From: Bacillota bacterium | Lineage (GTDB): Bacteria; Bacillota; Clostridia; Peptostreptococcales; Anaerovoracaceae | NCBI GenBank assembly: GCA_017543805.1 | Contig: JAFYFK010000208.1 | Span: forward strand, 1-5,228 | Direction of reading: 5' to 3' | DNA: 5,228 nt | Shown: piece by piece, positions 4,805-5,228 of the stretch | How positions within the stretch are numbered: the first letter of the stretch is position 1 | Layout of the letters: every line of letters starts with the position of its first letter | Program-made: the position numbers and the translations under genes | Notes under the pieces: generated by a model | Told to the model about the DNA's origin: nothing | The model's input: the letters and a program-made list of their open reading frames with translations, nothing else | Databases searched by the model: none

Positions 4805-5228
4805 TCAGTTGCCGCTGGATACGGGCAGGTACGGAAGCAGGACGCCCGCGACCGCGCTGGCCGGCATGGTCTGAAGACCAACCTTGCCCGGGCCGGTGAC
4901 TACTGTGTTGAACAGGCCCTCCCCGCCGAAGAGGATGTTCTTTGCGCCCTTTACAGGGACGATGTCCATCCTGCAGGTAGCGCTCATATAGGCCACATAA
5001 CCGGTATCAGCGACGATCTGCTGCCCCGCGGCGAGTTCGTATTCCACGACTGAACCGTCGATCTCGAGGAAAGCGATCCCGTTGCCTTCGAGCTTCTGCA
5101 TGATAAATCCTTCTCCGCCAAAGAGGCCGGTGCCGAATGTCTTGCGGAAGAATACCGAAAGATTAACTCCCGCCTCGCTTGCGAGGAACGCGGATTTCTG
5201 CGCGATTATCGGGTTCTGCGATATGTCC
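4805..5228 (-). CDS. AIM24/TIGR00266-family protein, 5' end outside the window
   Basis: Only the C-terminal 140 codons are visible; the reading frame stays open to the window edge. An internal Met codon at 5099-5101 is not the start, because the frame upstream is already family-like: DISQNPIIAQKSAFLA and FFRKTFGTGLFGGEGFIMQK. Further hallmarks are GNGIAFLEIDG, VVEYELAAGQQ, the second FGGEGLF element and TGPGKVGLQTMP. The repeated GGEG motifs suit the beta-strand-rich AIM24 (formerly DUF124) fold, whose full bacterial members are roughly 220-270 residues. The tail ends in a hydrophobic AVAGVLLPYLP stretch too short to call a membrane segment. The bacterial function is not established; the family is named after a yeast mitochondrial protein. 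It ends with its own terminator. Confidence 0.92.
   Translation of the reverse strand, partial: DISQNPIIAQKSAFLASEAGVNLSVFFRKTFGTGLFGGEGFIMQKLEGNGIAFLEIDGSVVEYELAAGQQIVADTGYVAYMSATCRMDIVPVKGAKNILFGGEGLFNTVVTGPGKVGLQTMPASAVAGVLLPYLPVSSGN

Noticed and set aside
4639..4881. Minus-strand open frame of 80 codons between the AIM24-type and HTH-Uma2 genes
   Set aside because: It overlaps the AIM24-type coding end in another frame and passes through the terminator and promoter; the composition looks non-coding.
4661..5053. Plus-strand open frame crossing the promoter and AIM24-type gene
   Set aside because: It crosses the promoter, the terminator hairpin and the AIM24-type coding sequence, and its product resembles nothing known.

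Overview
The window looks like chromosomal DNA of a moderate-GC member of the Clostridia (Firmicutes). The signs are a Clostridia-type MetK (CETC near the N-terminus), a class I SAM riboswitch controlling metK by transcription termination, strong AGGAGG-like ribosome binding sites and sigma-A promoters with extended -10 elements. An uncultured gut or rumen lineage is possible, but species and family cannot be set from this sequence. All five genes lie on the minus strand, so the text below follows transcription from right to left.

At the right edge (5228-4805) is the C-terminal part of an AIM24/TIGR00266-type protein, cut by the window end and closed by an intrinsic terminator (4741-4773). 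A strong promoter (4682-4709) then starts a two-gene unit. The first gene is an HTH-Uma2 fusion, a PD-(D/E)XK-like fold behind a DNA-binding domain (4627-3764). After a 16-nt gap comes a type-2 glycerate kinase (3747-2509). The promoter and leader carry five degenerate 11-nt direct repeats (4635-4689), a plausible operator for the fusion protein itself. A weak terminator (2456-2477) follows.

Next is a stand-alone regulator-like gene (2400-1636) with an XRE HTH, a zinc ribbon and an unrecognised C-terminal domain. No terminator was found after it. A promoter with a perfect -35 box (1579-1607) drives the SAM-I riboswitch (1443-1561), its terminator (1404-1427) and metK (1370-225). Past metK are a structured 3' region (169-227) and a strong intrinsic terminator (91-131). 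The left edge holds only AT-rich DNA and a possible promoter for a gene outside the window.

The genes do not form one pathway. The clearest regulatory circuit is SAM feedback on SAM synthetase. The least explained part is the HTH-Uma2 gene with its phased repeats. I found no mobile element, CRISPR array, tRNA or rRNA. All intergenic stretches are under 300 bases.
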